From a virus: a stretch of DNA of 36,372 nucleotides. The notes beneath the pieces were generated by a model that saw only the letters and a program-made list of their open reading frames with translations, ran no database searches and was not told the DNA's origin. The position numbers and the translations under genes were made by a program. The stretch spans positions 1-36,372 of the IMG/VR virus record IMGVR_UViG_3300025168_016496, one strand, 5' to 3'. Positions 15,442 to 24,592 of this stretch are shown piece after piece (within the stretch, counting starts at the first letter, position 1; each line of letters starts with the position of its first letter).

Positions 15442-16376
15442 ATAAAATTCTTCTTATAATATTCTACAATTATTTTTAACTCTTGATCAAAATCTGCCAA
15501 TGGTAACCAATCTATATTCTTTAGTTTTTTATCATCAACAGAATATCTTACATCTTGACCAAGCCTCTTATCAGAACCATCAATGTAATCAGAAATGTTA
15601 TCTGTAGGTGTATCAAAAAATCCAATTATTTTTTTAGCTACAGTAATATTTTGATATTCACAGTTGCCTGATATATTATATATTTCATTTACATTTTTGG
15701 ACTCAATAATAGTCATAACTGCCGATACTGTATCGCTAACATGAAGCCATGTTCTCCATGGTAATCCTTTATCATGTAAGATAATTTTTCTTCCAAGATT
15801 TAAATACTTTACTGCTTTAGGAATTAGTTTTTCTACATATTGACCAACACCATAATTGTTAGTTGGTCTAACTATTATATAAGGTATATTAAATGTTCTT
15901 GCCCAAGCTAATATTAACATATCAGCAGCAGCTTTTGTAGCTGAATATGGATTACTTGGTTTCAATAAAGTAGATTCATCAAATGCACCTTTAGTAATAT
16001 CACCATATACTTCATCAGTGCTAAAATGTAAAAGTATTGGCTTTTGTTTCTTTTCTTGTATTAGTTGTAATAATTTATGAACACCATTTATATTACTTTT
16101 TAGAAACGTATCACTCGAAACTATACTATTATCGACATGAGTTTCAGCAGCTGTGTTAATAACATAATCACAATCAGCTAAACGATCTAAATCGTTAATA
16201 TCTTTTTTTAAATATTTAAACTTTGAATAGTTCTGAAGTTCAGGTAAGAATTGTTTATTAGAAGCATATGTTTCTTTGTCAATTCCATAAACATACCAAT
16301 TATTTTTTAAACATTTTTTTGTTATATGATAACCTATAAATCCAAGACAGCCTGTTACATAAACTGCTTTAGACAT
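15435..16376 (-). CDS. rmlB-like: NDP-hexose 4,6-dehydratase (RmlB-like)
   Basis: A 313-aa extended SDR. It shows the nucleotide loop TGCLGFIGYH (about 8-17), the DKETYAS segment that parallels DKLTYAG of RmlB, NTAAETHVDNSI, the catalytic STDEVYGD (Thr-Asp-Glu) and YSATKAAADM (Tyr-x3-Lys), then RPTNNYGVGQ. Such enzymes convert an NDP-glucose to the NDP-4-keto-6-deoxy sugar. The signatures are those of dTDP enzymes rather than CDP-glucose dehydratases. It could supply the substrate of the E1-like dehydratase at 20133-21452. It is shorter than typical RmlB (about 355 aa). Confidence 0.85.
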   Translation of the reverse strand: MSKAVYVTGCLGFIGYHITKKCLKNNWYVYGIDKETYASNKQFLPELQNYSKFKYLKKDINDLDRLADCDYVINTAAETHVDNSIVSSDTFLKSNINGVHKLLQLIQEKKQKPILLHFSTDEVYGDITKGAFDESTLLKPSNPYSATKAAADMLILAWARTFNIPYIIVRPTNNYGVGQYVEKLIPKAVKYLNLGRKIILHDKGLPWRTWLHVSDTVSAVMTIIESKNVNEIYNISGNCEYQNITVAKKIIGFFDTPTDNISDYIDGSDKRLGQDVRYSVDDKKLKNIDWLPLADFDQELKIIVEYYKKNFIW

Positions 16377-17196
16377 AATTCTTTAATCCTTCCCATAAGC
16401 CTTCAAATTCAATAGGCAATAAAGCTAATTTAGAACCATCTCCTATGTAATTATATTCACACATGTTTTGAACTCTATAGTTATATCTTTCAATATTATT
16501 AACTTTGAAAAAATACTCAACTATAATTTGTAAGCTATACTTAGTATTATATACACAGTTTATATCTTTATGTAAAGCATACGATCCAGCATACGTGAGA
16601 GATCCATAATTTTCAATATAAAATCTCACTATAGATGTAAAATCTTTTGCACTTATGTAATCAAACAATATGTTACTCAAAGCATTCACTTCTTTGTTGA
16701 CAAACTTTTTAAATAATCTATGATCTGGTTCAGTACGATCAAAACAACCAAATACTCTTAAAGTAGTAAAGTTATCTTTTTCTAAACACAGTCTAGCAAT
16801 TACATTTTTTGTAAATGAATAATCGTCTTCTTCAATATCCCAGTAATCAGTTATATCTTCTTCTTTACGAGGTCTATCTGATACCATAAGTTCAGCACCA
16901 GAACCTACATTTATATAATGTTCAAAAAGATTACTGTTATTATAAAAATTAAGAAACAAATCTAAATTATGTTTAATATCTGTAGGTCTAACTGAACTAC
17001 CATGAAAAGCACAATTAACAACAGTATGGATATTATTAGTTTCTAAAAACTCTTTAACTTCTTTGCACGAACTAATCTTATGGGTTTTTCTTGAAACAGG
17101 AATAATATTATACAAAGATTTAGGTTGCAAGTCTAAATTCTTTACAAGGTATGAACCAATAAATCCACTAGCACCTATTATAGCTACATTTTTCAT
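16369..17196 (-). CDS. NAD(P)-dependent sugar reductase/epimerase (SDR)
   Basis: A 275-aa Rossmann protein with IIGASGFIGSYLV at the N-terminus. VNCAFHGSS and INVGSGAELM follow, then a Tyr-x3-Lys in DDYSFTKNVIARL, and LRVFGCFDRTEPDHRLFKKF. This short SDR type is frequent in O-antigen clusters. Its ATG overlaps the ThDP-enzyme stop (ATGA), so the two are translationally coupled. A reductase acting on the branched keto product would be the counterpart of YerF in yersiniose synthesis. That role is inference from order. Confidence 0.75.
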   Translation of the reverse strand: MKNVAIIGASGFIGSYLVKNLDLQPKSLYNIIPVSRKTHKISSCKEVKEFLETNNIHTVVNCAFHGSSVRPTDIKHNLDLFLNFYNNSNLFEHYINVGSGAELMVSDRPRKEEDITDYWDIEEDDYSFTKNVIARLCLEKDNFTTLRVFGCFDRTEPDHRLFKKFVNKEVNALSNILFDYISAKDFTSIVRFYIENYGSLTYAGSYALHKDINCVYNTKYSLQIIVEYFFKVNNIERYNYRVQNMCEYNYIGDGSKLALLPIEFEGLWEGLKNYV

Positions 17197-18989
17197 ATAT
17201 CAACTATCATTTCATTTTTAAGTTCTTCATCAGATAAGAATGGAGTCATATCATGTAATCCTGCTTGCTTACCATTCTTTAACGCTTGTGAAGGAAGTAT
17301 CTCTTGATTATCTAAGCATATGCAATTAATTAAAACGGGACCTTCTATAGCTAATATCTCTTGCATAATATTTAAATTATTACTTTTAACACAATAATAT
17401 TGAATAGAAAATGAATCTGCTAACTTAGCGTAGTCTGGAAATTCCAAACCTGTCTTATCACTTGTACCATACACTCTATTTTCAAAATACTTTTGTTGTG
17501 TGTTCTTGATACTCAAATATCCTCTATTGTTTAACATTATTATTTTAATATTTAAACAATGGTGACGAATGACAGATAGCTCTTGAAGATTACTCATAAA
17601 ACTTCCATCACCTGTAATAGCAATAACATTTTTATTACTTGCCATAGCCACACCAATACTAGCTGGAACTGCCCAACCCATATCAGCTTGTGCAGGACTA
17701 AAAATTAGTCTTTGATCATATTTTGGATTCAATGCAACAGGTCCAGCATAACTTATACTACCAGCATCACCCATCAATATATCATCACGACCACTATGCT
17801 TGTTAACTGCATCTAACACAGCATACAGATTCAAAGGTGTATCAGTATTATCAGCTTCATATTCTTTTTGCATTACTGGCCATTTTTCTTTCCAGTAATT
17901 ACATTTTGCAATCCATTCAACATTTAATTCTTCAAAGCCAGTTTTTATATTTGGACCGTGAGTATAAATTACATCATTAAAGAAATCTTTTAAATCCATA
18001 TCACATTTATATTCAACATTTACTATATCTTTATCTAATTCATTTTGATCTATGTCAATATACACTTTAATACTATTAGGACTAAACTGTTTTGGATCAT
18101 ACCCAATTGCACTTGCATTTAAAGAACTGCCAAGTATAATTAACAGATCAGCATTTTGTAATGCAAAGTTGCCAGCTCTACTTCCTCTTTGACCTATTGC
18201 ACCAATACTATACTTACTATCATTTGGAAAATAATCTCTACCACCATATGTGCTTACAAAAGGTATGTTTCTTTGTTCAATAAATTGTTTAAACTCTTTA
18301 ACTGTATTACTTTGACATATTCCATAACCAGCTAACACTAATGGTCTTTCTGACCTTTTCATTAAGGTATCTAGTGTATCACTATCAACACTGTAGCTAG
18401 ATAACTCCTTGTTTTTAAAGGACTTTTTTACTGATGGAAAAACCATAGGTGATAGCTGAATATCACCTGGAATATCAATCCAAACTGGTCCTTTTCTTCC
18501 TGTGAGTGATATTTCAATTGCTTCAATTATTGTGTTATATACATCAGCAGGATCATCTACAAACTTAGTATACTTGGTCATAGATTTGTATGTGTCAACT
18601 ATATGATGTTCTTGTATGCCATACTTTCTTATATTGATATTTTTTTCTTTATTAATATGACCAGAACATGTTGCAAGTTTAACATTACCACTTAAAAAAA
18701 GTACTGGAACATTATCTTGCCAAGCGTCTAATACACTTGTGGCACAATTAGTACCTCCACAACCAGTTGTTGGATTAACAACAGATAGTTCACCTGTATA
18801 CTTTGATTCACCTATAGCAGCATGACCAGCTCCTTGTTCATGATGATAACAAACATAATTAATCTTACCATGTTTGATAAAACCATCATTTAAACCAGCT
18901 GCACCACCTCCCATAATACCGTGTACATTTTTTACCCCAATATTATAAAGATGTTCTGCTATCCAATCACAAACTCTTTGTCCACTCAT
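17193..18989 (-). CDS. ThDP-dependent acetolactate-synthase-like enzyme
   Basis: A 598-aa enzyme with all three ThDP-family domains. The N-terminal Pyr domain has the catalytic Glu at about 51 (YHHEQGAGHAAIG). The middle domain spans about 195-340 (LDTLMKRSERPLVLAGYGI; ADLLIILGSSLNASA). The C-terminal PP domain has the ThDP/Mg motif GDGS at 460-463 ending in NN at 487-488. Members decarboxylate 2-oxo acids and transfer the two-carbon unit. Beside an E1-like dideoxysugar enzyme and a coupled SDR, the best analogy is YerE, which adds acetaldehyde from pyruvate to a 4-ketosugar. Plain acetolactate synthesis is the alternative. Confidence 0.82.
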   Translation of the reverse strand: MSGQRVCDWIAEHLYNIGVKNVHGIMGGGAAGLNDGFIKHGKINYVCYHHEQGAGHAAIGESKYTGELSVVNPTTGCGGTNCATSVLDAWQDNVPVLFLSGNVKLATCSGHINKEKNINIRKYGIQEHHIVDTYKSMTKYTKFVDDPADVYNTIIEAIEISLTGRKGPVWIDIPGDIQLSPMVFPSVKKSFKNKELSSYSVDSDTLDTLMKRSERPLVLAGYGICQSNTVKEFKQFIEQRNIPFVSTYGGRDYFPNDSKYSIGAIGQRGSRAGNFALQNADLLIILGSSLNASAIGYDPKQFSPNSIKVYIDIDQNELDKDIVNVEYKCDMDLKDFFNDVIYTHGPNIKTGFEELNVEWIAKCNYWKEKWPVMQKEYEADNTDTPLNLYAVLDAVNKHSGRDDILMGDAGSISYAGPVALNPKYDQRLIFSPAQADMGWAVPASIGVAMASNKNVIAITGDGSFMSNLQELSVIRHHCLNIKIIMLNNRGYLSIKNTQQKYFENRVYGTSDKTGLEFPDYAKLADSFSIQYYCVKSNNLNIMQEILAIEGPVLINCICLDNQEILPSQALKNGKQAGLHDMTPFLSDEELKNEMIVDI

Positions 18990-20136
18990 TTATTCTCACC
19001 AATGCATCATTAATATTTCTTTTACTATTAGCATAACATAATCTAATGTTATTTGACCCATATTCACCAAAACAACTTCCTGGTAAAGTTACTACTCCTA
19101 CATTATCCATCAATTGTTTTGATACTTCAATGTCACTCAAACCTGTACCAGATATATTAGGAAAAGCATAGAATGCTCCTCCAGGTGTATCACATGTAAA
19201 TCTATCTATCATATTCAAACCTGATATGAGTAAATCTCTTCTTTCTTTGTATTCTTTACACATTCTTTTAACATCATCTTGAGGACCTTGTATACACTCT
19301 ATACCGGCCTTTTGAATGAAAGGACTAACACAACTACTCGTTGTTTGAAGCAGCGCTTGAATGCGTTCTATTACAGTTGGGGGACCTATCAATGTACCAA
19401 GTCTCCAACCTGTCATTGCAAATCCTTTACTGAATCCATTACTTAAAATAACATATTCTTTACATTCATCATACTTGGAAGGACTTGTAAATTCATATCC
19501 ATCAAATATTAGTTTACTGTATATTTCATCAGAGTACAAATAGACATCATGCTTAACACAAACATTATATATATCTTTCAATTCTTCTTTTGTCATAACA
19601 GCACCTGTTGGATTGCTAGGGCTATTAATTATTATTAATTTTGTTTTATCTGTAATAAGATCTTCAACATCTTTTGCTTGTAATCTAAATCCATTTTCTT
19701 CTTTTAGTTGAGCTCTTTTTACATTCAATCCTAACATCTTAGCACTACTAAAGTATGTTGCAAATCCTGGATCAGGAACTATAACTTCATCACCTTTTTC
19801 ACACAAAACAAACATAGCATAAAATATACAAATATTTGCACTAGGTGTTACTAATACTTGATCAAGATCAGGAACAAAACCTCTACTCCAATATGTTGCA
19901 GTTCTTATTACTTCTCTAAACTCAGGATCACCCCAGCTACTTGTATAATGTGTATCCCCATTAGATAAAGCATTGATAGCTGCCAATGTAACATTAGAAG
20001 GAGTATTGAAATCTGGATCACCTATTTCTAAATGAATCATATCTTTACCTTGACTCTCTAACATCTTAGCATAGTCGAGGTACTTAAACATAGGTTGGCC
20101 ATCTATAGACCAAGCAGCATTAGATATACTTTTCAT
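18967..20136 (-). CDS. Class I/II PLP aminotransferase (AspC-like)
   Basis: A 389-aa fold-type I aminotransferase. Recognisable parts are MIHLEIGDPDF (34-43), NSPSNPTGAVM (171-181), the cofactor Asp-x-x-Tyr in YSDEIYSKLIF (201-211), the PLP lysine at about 237 in LSNGFSKGFAMTGWRLG, and the carboxylate-binding Arg in NNIRLCYA. It is a normal amino-acid transaminase, not a sugar aminotransferase. It overlaps the ThDP gene by 23 bp and the E1-like gene by 4. It may generate a 2-oxo acid (for example pyruvate from alanine) for the ThDP enzyme; that link is inferred. Confidence 0.88.
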   Translation of the reverse strand: MKSISNAAWSIDGQPMFKYLDYAKMLESQGKDMIHLEIGDPDFNTPSNVTLAAINALSNGDTHYTSSWGDPEFREVIRTATYWSRGFVPDLDQVLVTPSANICIFYAMFVLCEKGDEVIVPDPGFATYFSSAKMLGLNVKRAQLKEENGFRLQAKDVEDLITDKTKLIIINSPSNPTGAVMTKEELKDIYNVCVKHDVYLYSDEIYSKLIFDGYEFTSPSKYDECKEYVILSNGFSKGFAMTGWRLGTLIGPPTVIERIQALLQTTSSCVSPFIQKAGIECIQGPQDDVKRMCKEYKERRDLLISGLNMIDRFTCDTPGGAFYAFPNISGTGLSDIEVSKQLMDNVGVVTLPGSCFGEYGSNNIRLCYANSKRNINDALVRINEWTKSL

Positions 20137-21452
20137 ACGAATAAACTCATAAAGCCATCAACTTGATTACCAATATACTTCATTTGCTCTTCTGTTATAA
20201 CTGGACTTGTTCCATGAAAGAATGTATTTAACATCACATGTGTTGCGACTGGATATTCACCCATGGCCATATCTGGTGGCATTATATGATCATAACCAGG
20301 CTGCAGCATAATATTGCCACCAAAGTAAGTTCTTGTTTGTATTTTAGATTCTTCTAAGTAATCAACCAAGTCGTTTCTTTTGAACGGCGCATCTTTCTTT
20401 ATTGTTAATGGAAAAGCAAACCAACTTGGATTAGACTTTTCTGTAGCCTTTGGTAGGTGAAAGAATTCTTCATATTTTTCATATATGTTATAAAGAAGTC
20501 TATAATTCTTTCTTCTTAGTTCATGTATCTTATCTAACTTTTTTAATTGTTCAAGACCCATTGCACCTTGAAGTTCCATTGGTTTTAAATTGTATCCAAT
20601 CTCTTCATACACATACTTGTGATCAAATATTTCACCAGGTAAAGCAGGTATCCATTCGGAGAATCTTTTATTACAAGTTCCACATTTTAAAGCATTGGCT
20701 TTTGGACCAACACAATAACAACCGCGTCCCCATTCTCTAAAAGATCTTACCACTGTTTCTAAGTGATCATCTTTACAAGCTACAAAACCACCCTCACCCA
20801 TAGTCATATGATGTGCTGGGTAAAAAGAACATGAAGCCATATCACCATATGAACCAAGAGGTCTACCATCATAAGTTGAACCTAAAGCATCACAACAATC
20901 TTCTAATAAGATAAGATTGTATTTGTCTATTATTTCCATTAAACGATCCATGTTAGGTGGATTACCTAATACATGAGCAAAAGTAATAATTCTAATATCT
21001 GGATGTTGAATTAATTTTGCTTCAACTTCATCAATATTAAGATTCAAAGATTCTTGTTCTATGTCAACAAAGACAGGTTCCATTCTATGTTGAAGTATAG
21101 GATTGAGAGTTGTTGGAAAGCCAGCTATAGGAGTTAGTACTTTAGTACCATCTGGAAAGTTATATGTTCTTTTAGACTTTAATGCTGCCATCATGAGAAG
21201 ATTAGAACTTGATCCGGAGTTAGTTAGTACACCATATTTTTTATCAAAGTACTTTGGAAATAACTTTTCAAACTTCATGCATTTGTATCCCATTACTAAC
21301 CAACCATCAAGTAATGATTCAACAGCAGCTGTTATTTCATTAGAATCAAAATAAGGACCAGCATAATTAACCATGTCCTTACCTGCTTCCCATTTCTTTT
21401 CTTTATTATCAACAAAGTTTTTAACAGTGTCTATTATTTGATTTTTATCCAT
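20133..21452 (-). CDS. rfbH-like: E1/RfbH-like hexulose-3-dehydrase (lysine-less, Fe-S motif)
   Basis: A 439-aa DegT-fold PLP/PMP enzyme. Where aminotransferases have the PLP lysine it has His (His214 in FYPAHHMTMGEGG), as in the CDP-6-deoxyhexose 3-dehydrase E1/RfbH. It also has C187, C245, C247 and C260, that is C-x57-C-x1-C-x12-C. E1 binds [2Fe-2S] through C-x57-C-x1-C-x7-C, so three spacings are identical and the last loop is five residues longer. It would remove the C3 hydroxyl of a 4-keto-6-deoxy sugar using an outside electron donor. The E3 reductase partner is not in this window. The start at ATG 21452 follows the upstream stop by 2 bp. Confidence 0.85.
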   Translation of the reverse strand: MDKNQIIDTVKNFVDNKEKKWEAGKDMVNYAGPYFDSNEITAAVESLLDGWLVMGYKCMKFEKLFPKYFDKKYGVLTNSGSSSNLLMMAALKSKRTYNFPDGTKVLTPIAGFPTTLNPILQHRMEPVFVDIEQESLNLNIDEVEAKLIQHPDIRIITFAHVLGNPPNMDRLMEIIDKYNLILLEDCCDALGSTYDGRPLGSYGDMASCSFYPAHHMTMGEGGFVACKDDHLETVVRSFREWGRGCYCVGPKANALKCGTCNKRFSEWIPALPGEIFDHKYVYEEIGYNLKPMELQGAMGLEQLKKLDKIHELRRKNYRLLYNIYEKYEEFFHLPKATEKSNPSWFAFPLTIKKDAPFKRNDLVDYLEESKIQTRTYFGGNIMLQPGYDHIMPPDMAMGEYPVATHVMLNTFFHGTSPVITEEQMKYIGNQVDGFMSLFV

Positions 21453-21454
21453 GT

Positions 21455-22375
21455 TTACCAATATGCAAAGTTAGTTTCAAGTGCTGCTTTTGTGTCTTTA
21501 TTATTAGCCTCATCTACTTTAAGAGGATACATCCAATGATCATTATACATGTTATTCCATTCACTGTGGCCTGGTACTTTAGTCCATCTATAACCAAGTA
21601 TACCGAAGTACAATTGAAGAACACCTCCGACTTGTATTCCTATCTTACCTTTTTCTTTAGCGTGATTAACATAAAAAGGAGCAGAACTAGAACAGCCAGC
21701 TAATAAAACATCATAATCATAATTATCCATATGTTTACATATAAACTCAACTGATTGTAACCAATGTTCACAGTTAGGTGGCTGTCTATCATCCATATAA
21801 GGATGGTAAGGAGATCTTATACAATCCACAAATTCAAATGGTGCGATCAACTCTCTATCATCACCCCATATATCATCAATTTTTTCCCATTGTTGTTTTA
21901 TTGTTTCAGCATGTGTTGATATTGCTAAGACTTTTTTACCTTTAAGAAATTTAGTCCAAGGATTATCTAACTTAAAATGGCTTGCAGGTGAATGTCCCAT
22001 CAGACCACCTGGATCTAAAACATAATGGTTATTATTTCCTGCAAACTTATATGGTACATTTTTAAAGTTATCAAAAAAATTACTATTATGTATTTGGTTT
22101 GATATATCTACCACCCCAAGTATATCTGCACGGTGTAATGTTTTCACCAATCGTGGTATGATTTGATTTCTATAATATTCTTTAGTTGTAGGATACATTC
22201 CTCCTTGTAAGAATACATCTGGATTGTAAAACTGATCTACTGGTTCTTGTTCTTTAAATAAACAATCCAGTATGTAGCCAGCTGTATTATCTAATCTAAT
22301 TACACTAGCAGGTTGATTACTTTGTAATAAATCAGTAATTTTATTATTAATTGTATAAATGTTTTGTAGAATCAT
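21455..22375 (-). CDS. Possible GT-D-type glycosyltransferase
   Basis: A 306-aa cytoplasmic protein. The N-terminal VIRLDNTAGYILDCLF resembles the acceptor/donor-site strand of GT-D (DUF1792-like) glycosyltransferases. The late segment DVLLAGCSSSAPFYVNHAKEKGKIGIQVGGVLQLYFG resembles their conserved G-x-x-A plus Gly-rich C-terminal region. Metal-site residues are not certain. Its position inside an overlapping run of glycan genes supports a transferase. It overlaps the next upstream gene by four bases. Confidence 0.55.
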   Translation of the reverse strand: MILQNIYTINNKITDLLQSNQPASVIRLDNTAGYILDCLFKEQEPVDQFYNPDVFLQGGMYPTTKEYYRNQIIPRLVKTLHRADILGVVDISNQIHNSNFFDNFKNVPYKFAGNNNHYVLDPGGLMGHSPASHFKLDNPWTKFLKGKKVLAISTHAETIKQQWEKIDDIWGDDRELIAPFEFVDCIRSPYHPYMDDRQPPNCEHWLQSVEFICKHMDNYDYDVLLAGCSSSAPFYVNHAKEKGKIGIQVGGVLQLYFGILGYRWTKVPGHSEWNNMYNDHWMYPLKVDEANNKDTKAALETNFAYW

Positions 22376-23106
22376 TTTGTATCTTTTTTATAATAATCAA
22401 CTAGTTTATGAATATCACCTTTGATGTATGAAAAAGGTTTTTGTATATCTTCAGGTAATGCTTTGTAAAATTCATGCATTTCTTTTTCGGCTTGTGGTTT
22501 ACTATAGTTTGTTACGTCTGGATGTTTTATAGTGTATTGATAATCTCTAAGAACAGGTCTCTTCATCATGAATGCTAAAGCAGTGTATACTATATCAAAA
22601 CTCCAACCCATATGGTATGGTGTAAAGTCTATTTTTCTTTTTACTGCTTCATTCAGTATATCTTTGTGAATCATCCAACAAGTGCAATCAGGATTAGCAA
22701 CCATTTTAAGATTTCTGTGTTTGATGTTAACTTCATCAAGATCTGTTCTTTCAGAAGTATACCATGTAAAGTCAACATTAGGAGCATAAATGCCCCATTT
22801 GTATCTTTCAAAATATTCTACTGCAGATTCATATATTGGTAACCAATTGTGATAAGATGCGTCTGCTTGAATATGAAAAAGTATATCACCATCAAACAAA
22901 TCCAATGCTTTTAAGAACTGTGCAGTAAAGAAACTTTCATCTCCTATGTTATGCCACGTTGCATCCTTGTGTTCATCATCACTATTAATTACTATTGGAT
23001 TTTTATTAATAAGTTTTAATTGATCAACTTTTTCACATGTCAATTCGTAATGGGTACGTCCTTCTTTAACGCCTGGCCAGTTAAATATAAATGTTTGTAT
23101 TTTCAT
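22372..23106 (-). CDS. GT-A-type glycosyltransferase
   Basis: A 244-aa protein with a GT2-like fold. It opens IQTFIFNWPGVKEGRTHYEL and has an acidic donor-site segment DILFHIQADASYHNW (about 74-88). A conserved-looking second half follows (NPDCTCWMIHKDIL, GWSFDIVYTALAFMMKRPV). No membrane helix. It overlaps the GT-D-like gene by four bases. Donor sugar unknown. Confidence 0.65.
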   Translation of the reverse strand: MKIQTFIFNWPGVKEGRTHYELTCEKVDQLKLINKNPIVINSDDEHKDATWHNIGDESFFTAQFLKALDLFDGDILFHIQADASYHNWLPIYESAVEYFERYKWGIYAPNVDFTWYTSERTDLDEVNIKHRNLKMVANPDCTCWMIHKDILNEAVKRKIDFTPYHMGWSFDIVYTALAFMMKRPVLRDYQYTIKHPDVTNYSKPQAEKEMHEFYKALPEDIQKPFSYIKGDIHKLVDYYKKDTK

Positions 23107-23117
23107 CTACTCCTCAA

Positions 23118-23717
23118 TTATTTAAAATTAAACGATATACTAATACGATCATTTTTTGTTTTATTTTCACGTACATGATGTGGCAGCCATGAAGGAAATA
23201 GAAACAGTCTATTTTCTTTAGGTGGATATGTATAAGTTACATATGTATGTGATGTTTCTTCTAATGAACCAAATGAATGTATGGTATAAGTTTCCATTGG
23301 ATTACGATTAAATACTATATTACCACAATTACCATTAGGTATTTTAATGTAATAAACACCTGATATTATTGAACCTGGGTGTGTATGAATTTCATTGTAA
23401 CCACCTTTGTTACTGATGTTAATCCATGCATTGCTAAATCTTAATTTAGATACATCTGTATTATATGTCTCAAATGCTTTGCAAGCATATTTTTTTATTT
23501 CTTTAAAAAGGATAGAGAATCCATTGTTGTCTTTGATTGACTGTTCACCAGAAAAGTCAGAGGACTGGTAATTAAATTCACCACGATTTGATTTATTAAC
23601 GGTTGGTGTCTTTTCTACAAATTCATAAATAAACTCTTCCAATTTTTTTAGATTAATATTGAGATCTGTCCACCATATAGGCTGAGGAAATATATAATCT
23701 AGATTAAGATGATTCAT
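23118..23717 (-). CDS. 2OG-Fe(II) oxygenase (TIGR02466 type)
   Basis: A 199-aa double-stranded beta-helix oxygenase. The N-terminus LDYIFPQPIWWTDLNIN is typical of the family. Iron ligands are expected in EIHTHPGSIISGVYYI (His111/His113) and in FPSWLPHHVRENKTKNDRISISFNF (His180/His181). Arg191 in DRISISFNF is the likely 2-oxoglutarate-binding residue. Such proteins hydroxylate a small molecule, protein or sugar using Fe(II), O2 and 2-oxoglutarate, and they are common in marine phages. Its place in the glycan operon suggests a sugar or glycan substrate, which is unproven. Confidence 0.85.
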   Translation of the reverse strand: MNHLNLDYIFPQPIWWTDLNINLKKLEEFIYEFVEKTPTVNKSNRGEFNYQSSDFSGEQSIKDNNGFSILFKEIKKYACKAFETYNTDVSKLRFSNAWINISNKGGYNEIHTHPGSIISGVYYIKIPNGNCGNIVFNRNPMETYTIHSFGSLEETSHTYVTYTYPPKENRLFLFPSWLPHHVRENKTKNDRISISFNFK

Positions 23718-24592
23718 TTGTTTTTGTTTATTTGATTATAAACTATACCATCAAACCAATTTAAAAAGTTATTGTTCAACATATATGGGGGTATCACTCC
23801 ACTAGTAAACTTAGGTTGATTAACCATATAGTTATATCGATCATCATCTTCATCTATCATTTTAATATAATCAATTGCTTTATCAAAGTCACTAAAGTTA
23901 TGAACATTAATCATGGCTCTTGGATTAAAATCAGATTCAATAGTCTCACTACCCCAGTATATTGGAACAGTACCAGCTAAGAAAGCATGAAGTATTTTTT
24001 CAGTTGCATAACCTGGATAACTATAACTTTCAAAACAAAGATTAAATTTTCTTGAAGCTAAAAACTTAATCTTATCTTCTTCGGTTACTAAATCACCAAT
24101 GGTATTTTTAAATACTGGTCCACCACTATCTATTAATTTGTACTTAGATAACTTTTCGAAAAACTCTTTACGTTCTTTTGGTACTCCATTCTTAACTACG
24201 AATGAACAAAAGTCGTACTTCTTTTCAACATCTGGATTAAGAATATAATTTTTATCATACTTTGTTTTATGGACATGTCTCAAAGCCCATAGATAAATTA
24301 TAAACAACGGCAACCTATAATGCCATGGTCGATAGTTATGATCAAATGTTATTGCATAATCACAATCATAATCTTCTGCTCTTTGATTCTCACCTGTATA
24401 AAATATCTTTGTTACTTTAGAACGATCATAATTTAGATTATTAGTACCAAAGTTCTTATCACCAAATATTAAAAAATCAGGTCGATCATTATCAAGCTCA
24501 ATATCATACCTCATACCAAGCACATGATTAAAAAAAGCAGCTAAGTGATCATGTGTATCTATAAATCCTAATCTAAGTTTTTTCTTTTTCAT
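23714..24592 (-). CDS. GT10 alpha-1,3/4-fucosyltransferase-like enzyme
   Basis: A 292-aa GT-B enzyme. The GT10 hallmark lies at about 182-230: FNLCFESYSYPGYATEKIL, then AFLAGTVPIYWGS, then FNPRAMINV. It includes Glu188 and the Glu198-Lys199 pair that binds the GDP-fucose phosphates. Together with gmd and the fcl-type gene in the same operon it suggests transfer of L-fucose, or of L-colitose (3-deoxyfucose) if the ColD-like enzyme is active. No membrane anchor. It overlaps both neighbouring genes by four bases. Confidence 0.88.
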   Translation of the reverse strand: MKKKKLRLGFIDTHDHLAAFFNHVLGMRYDIELDNDRPDFLIFGDKNFGTNNLNYDRSKVTKIFYTGENQRAEDYDCDYAITFDHNYRPWHYRLPLFIIYLWALRHVHKTKYDKNYILNPDVEKKYDFCSFVVKNGVPKERKEFFEKLSKYKLIDSGGPVFKNTIGDLVTEEDKIKFLASRKFNLCFESYSYPGYATEKILHAFLAGTVPIYWGSETIESDFNPRAMINVHNFSDFDKAIDYIKMIDEDDDRYNYMVNQPKFTSGVIPPYMLNNNFLNWFDGIVYNQINKNK

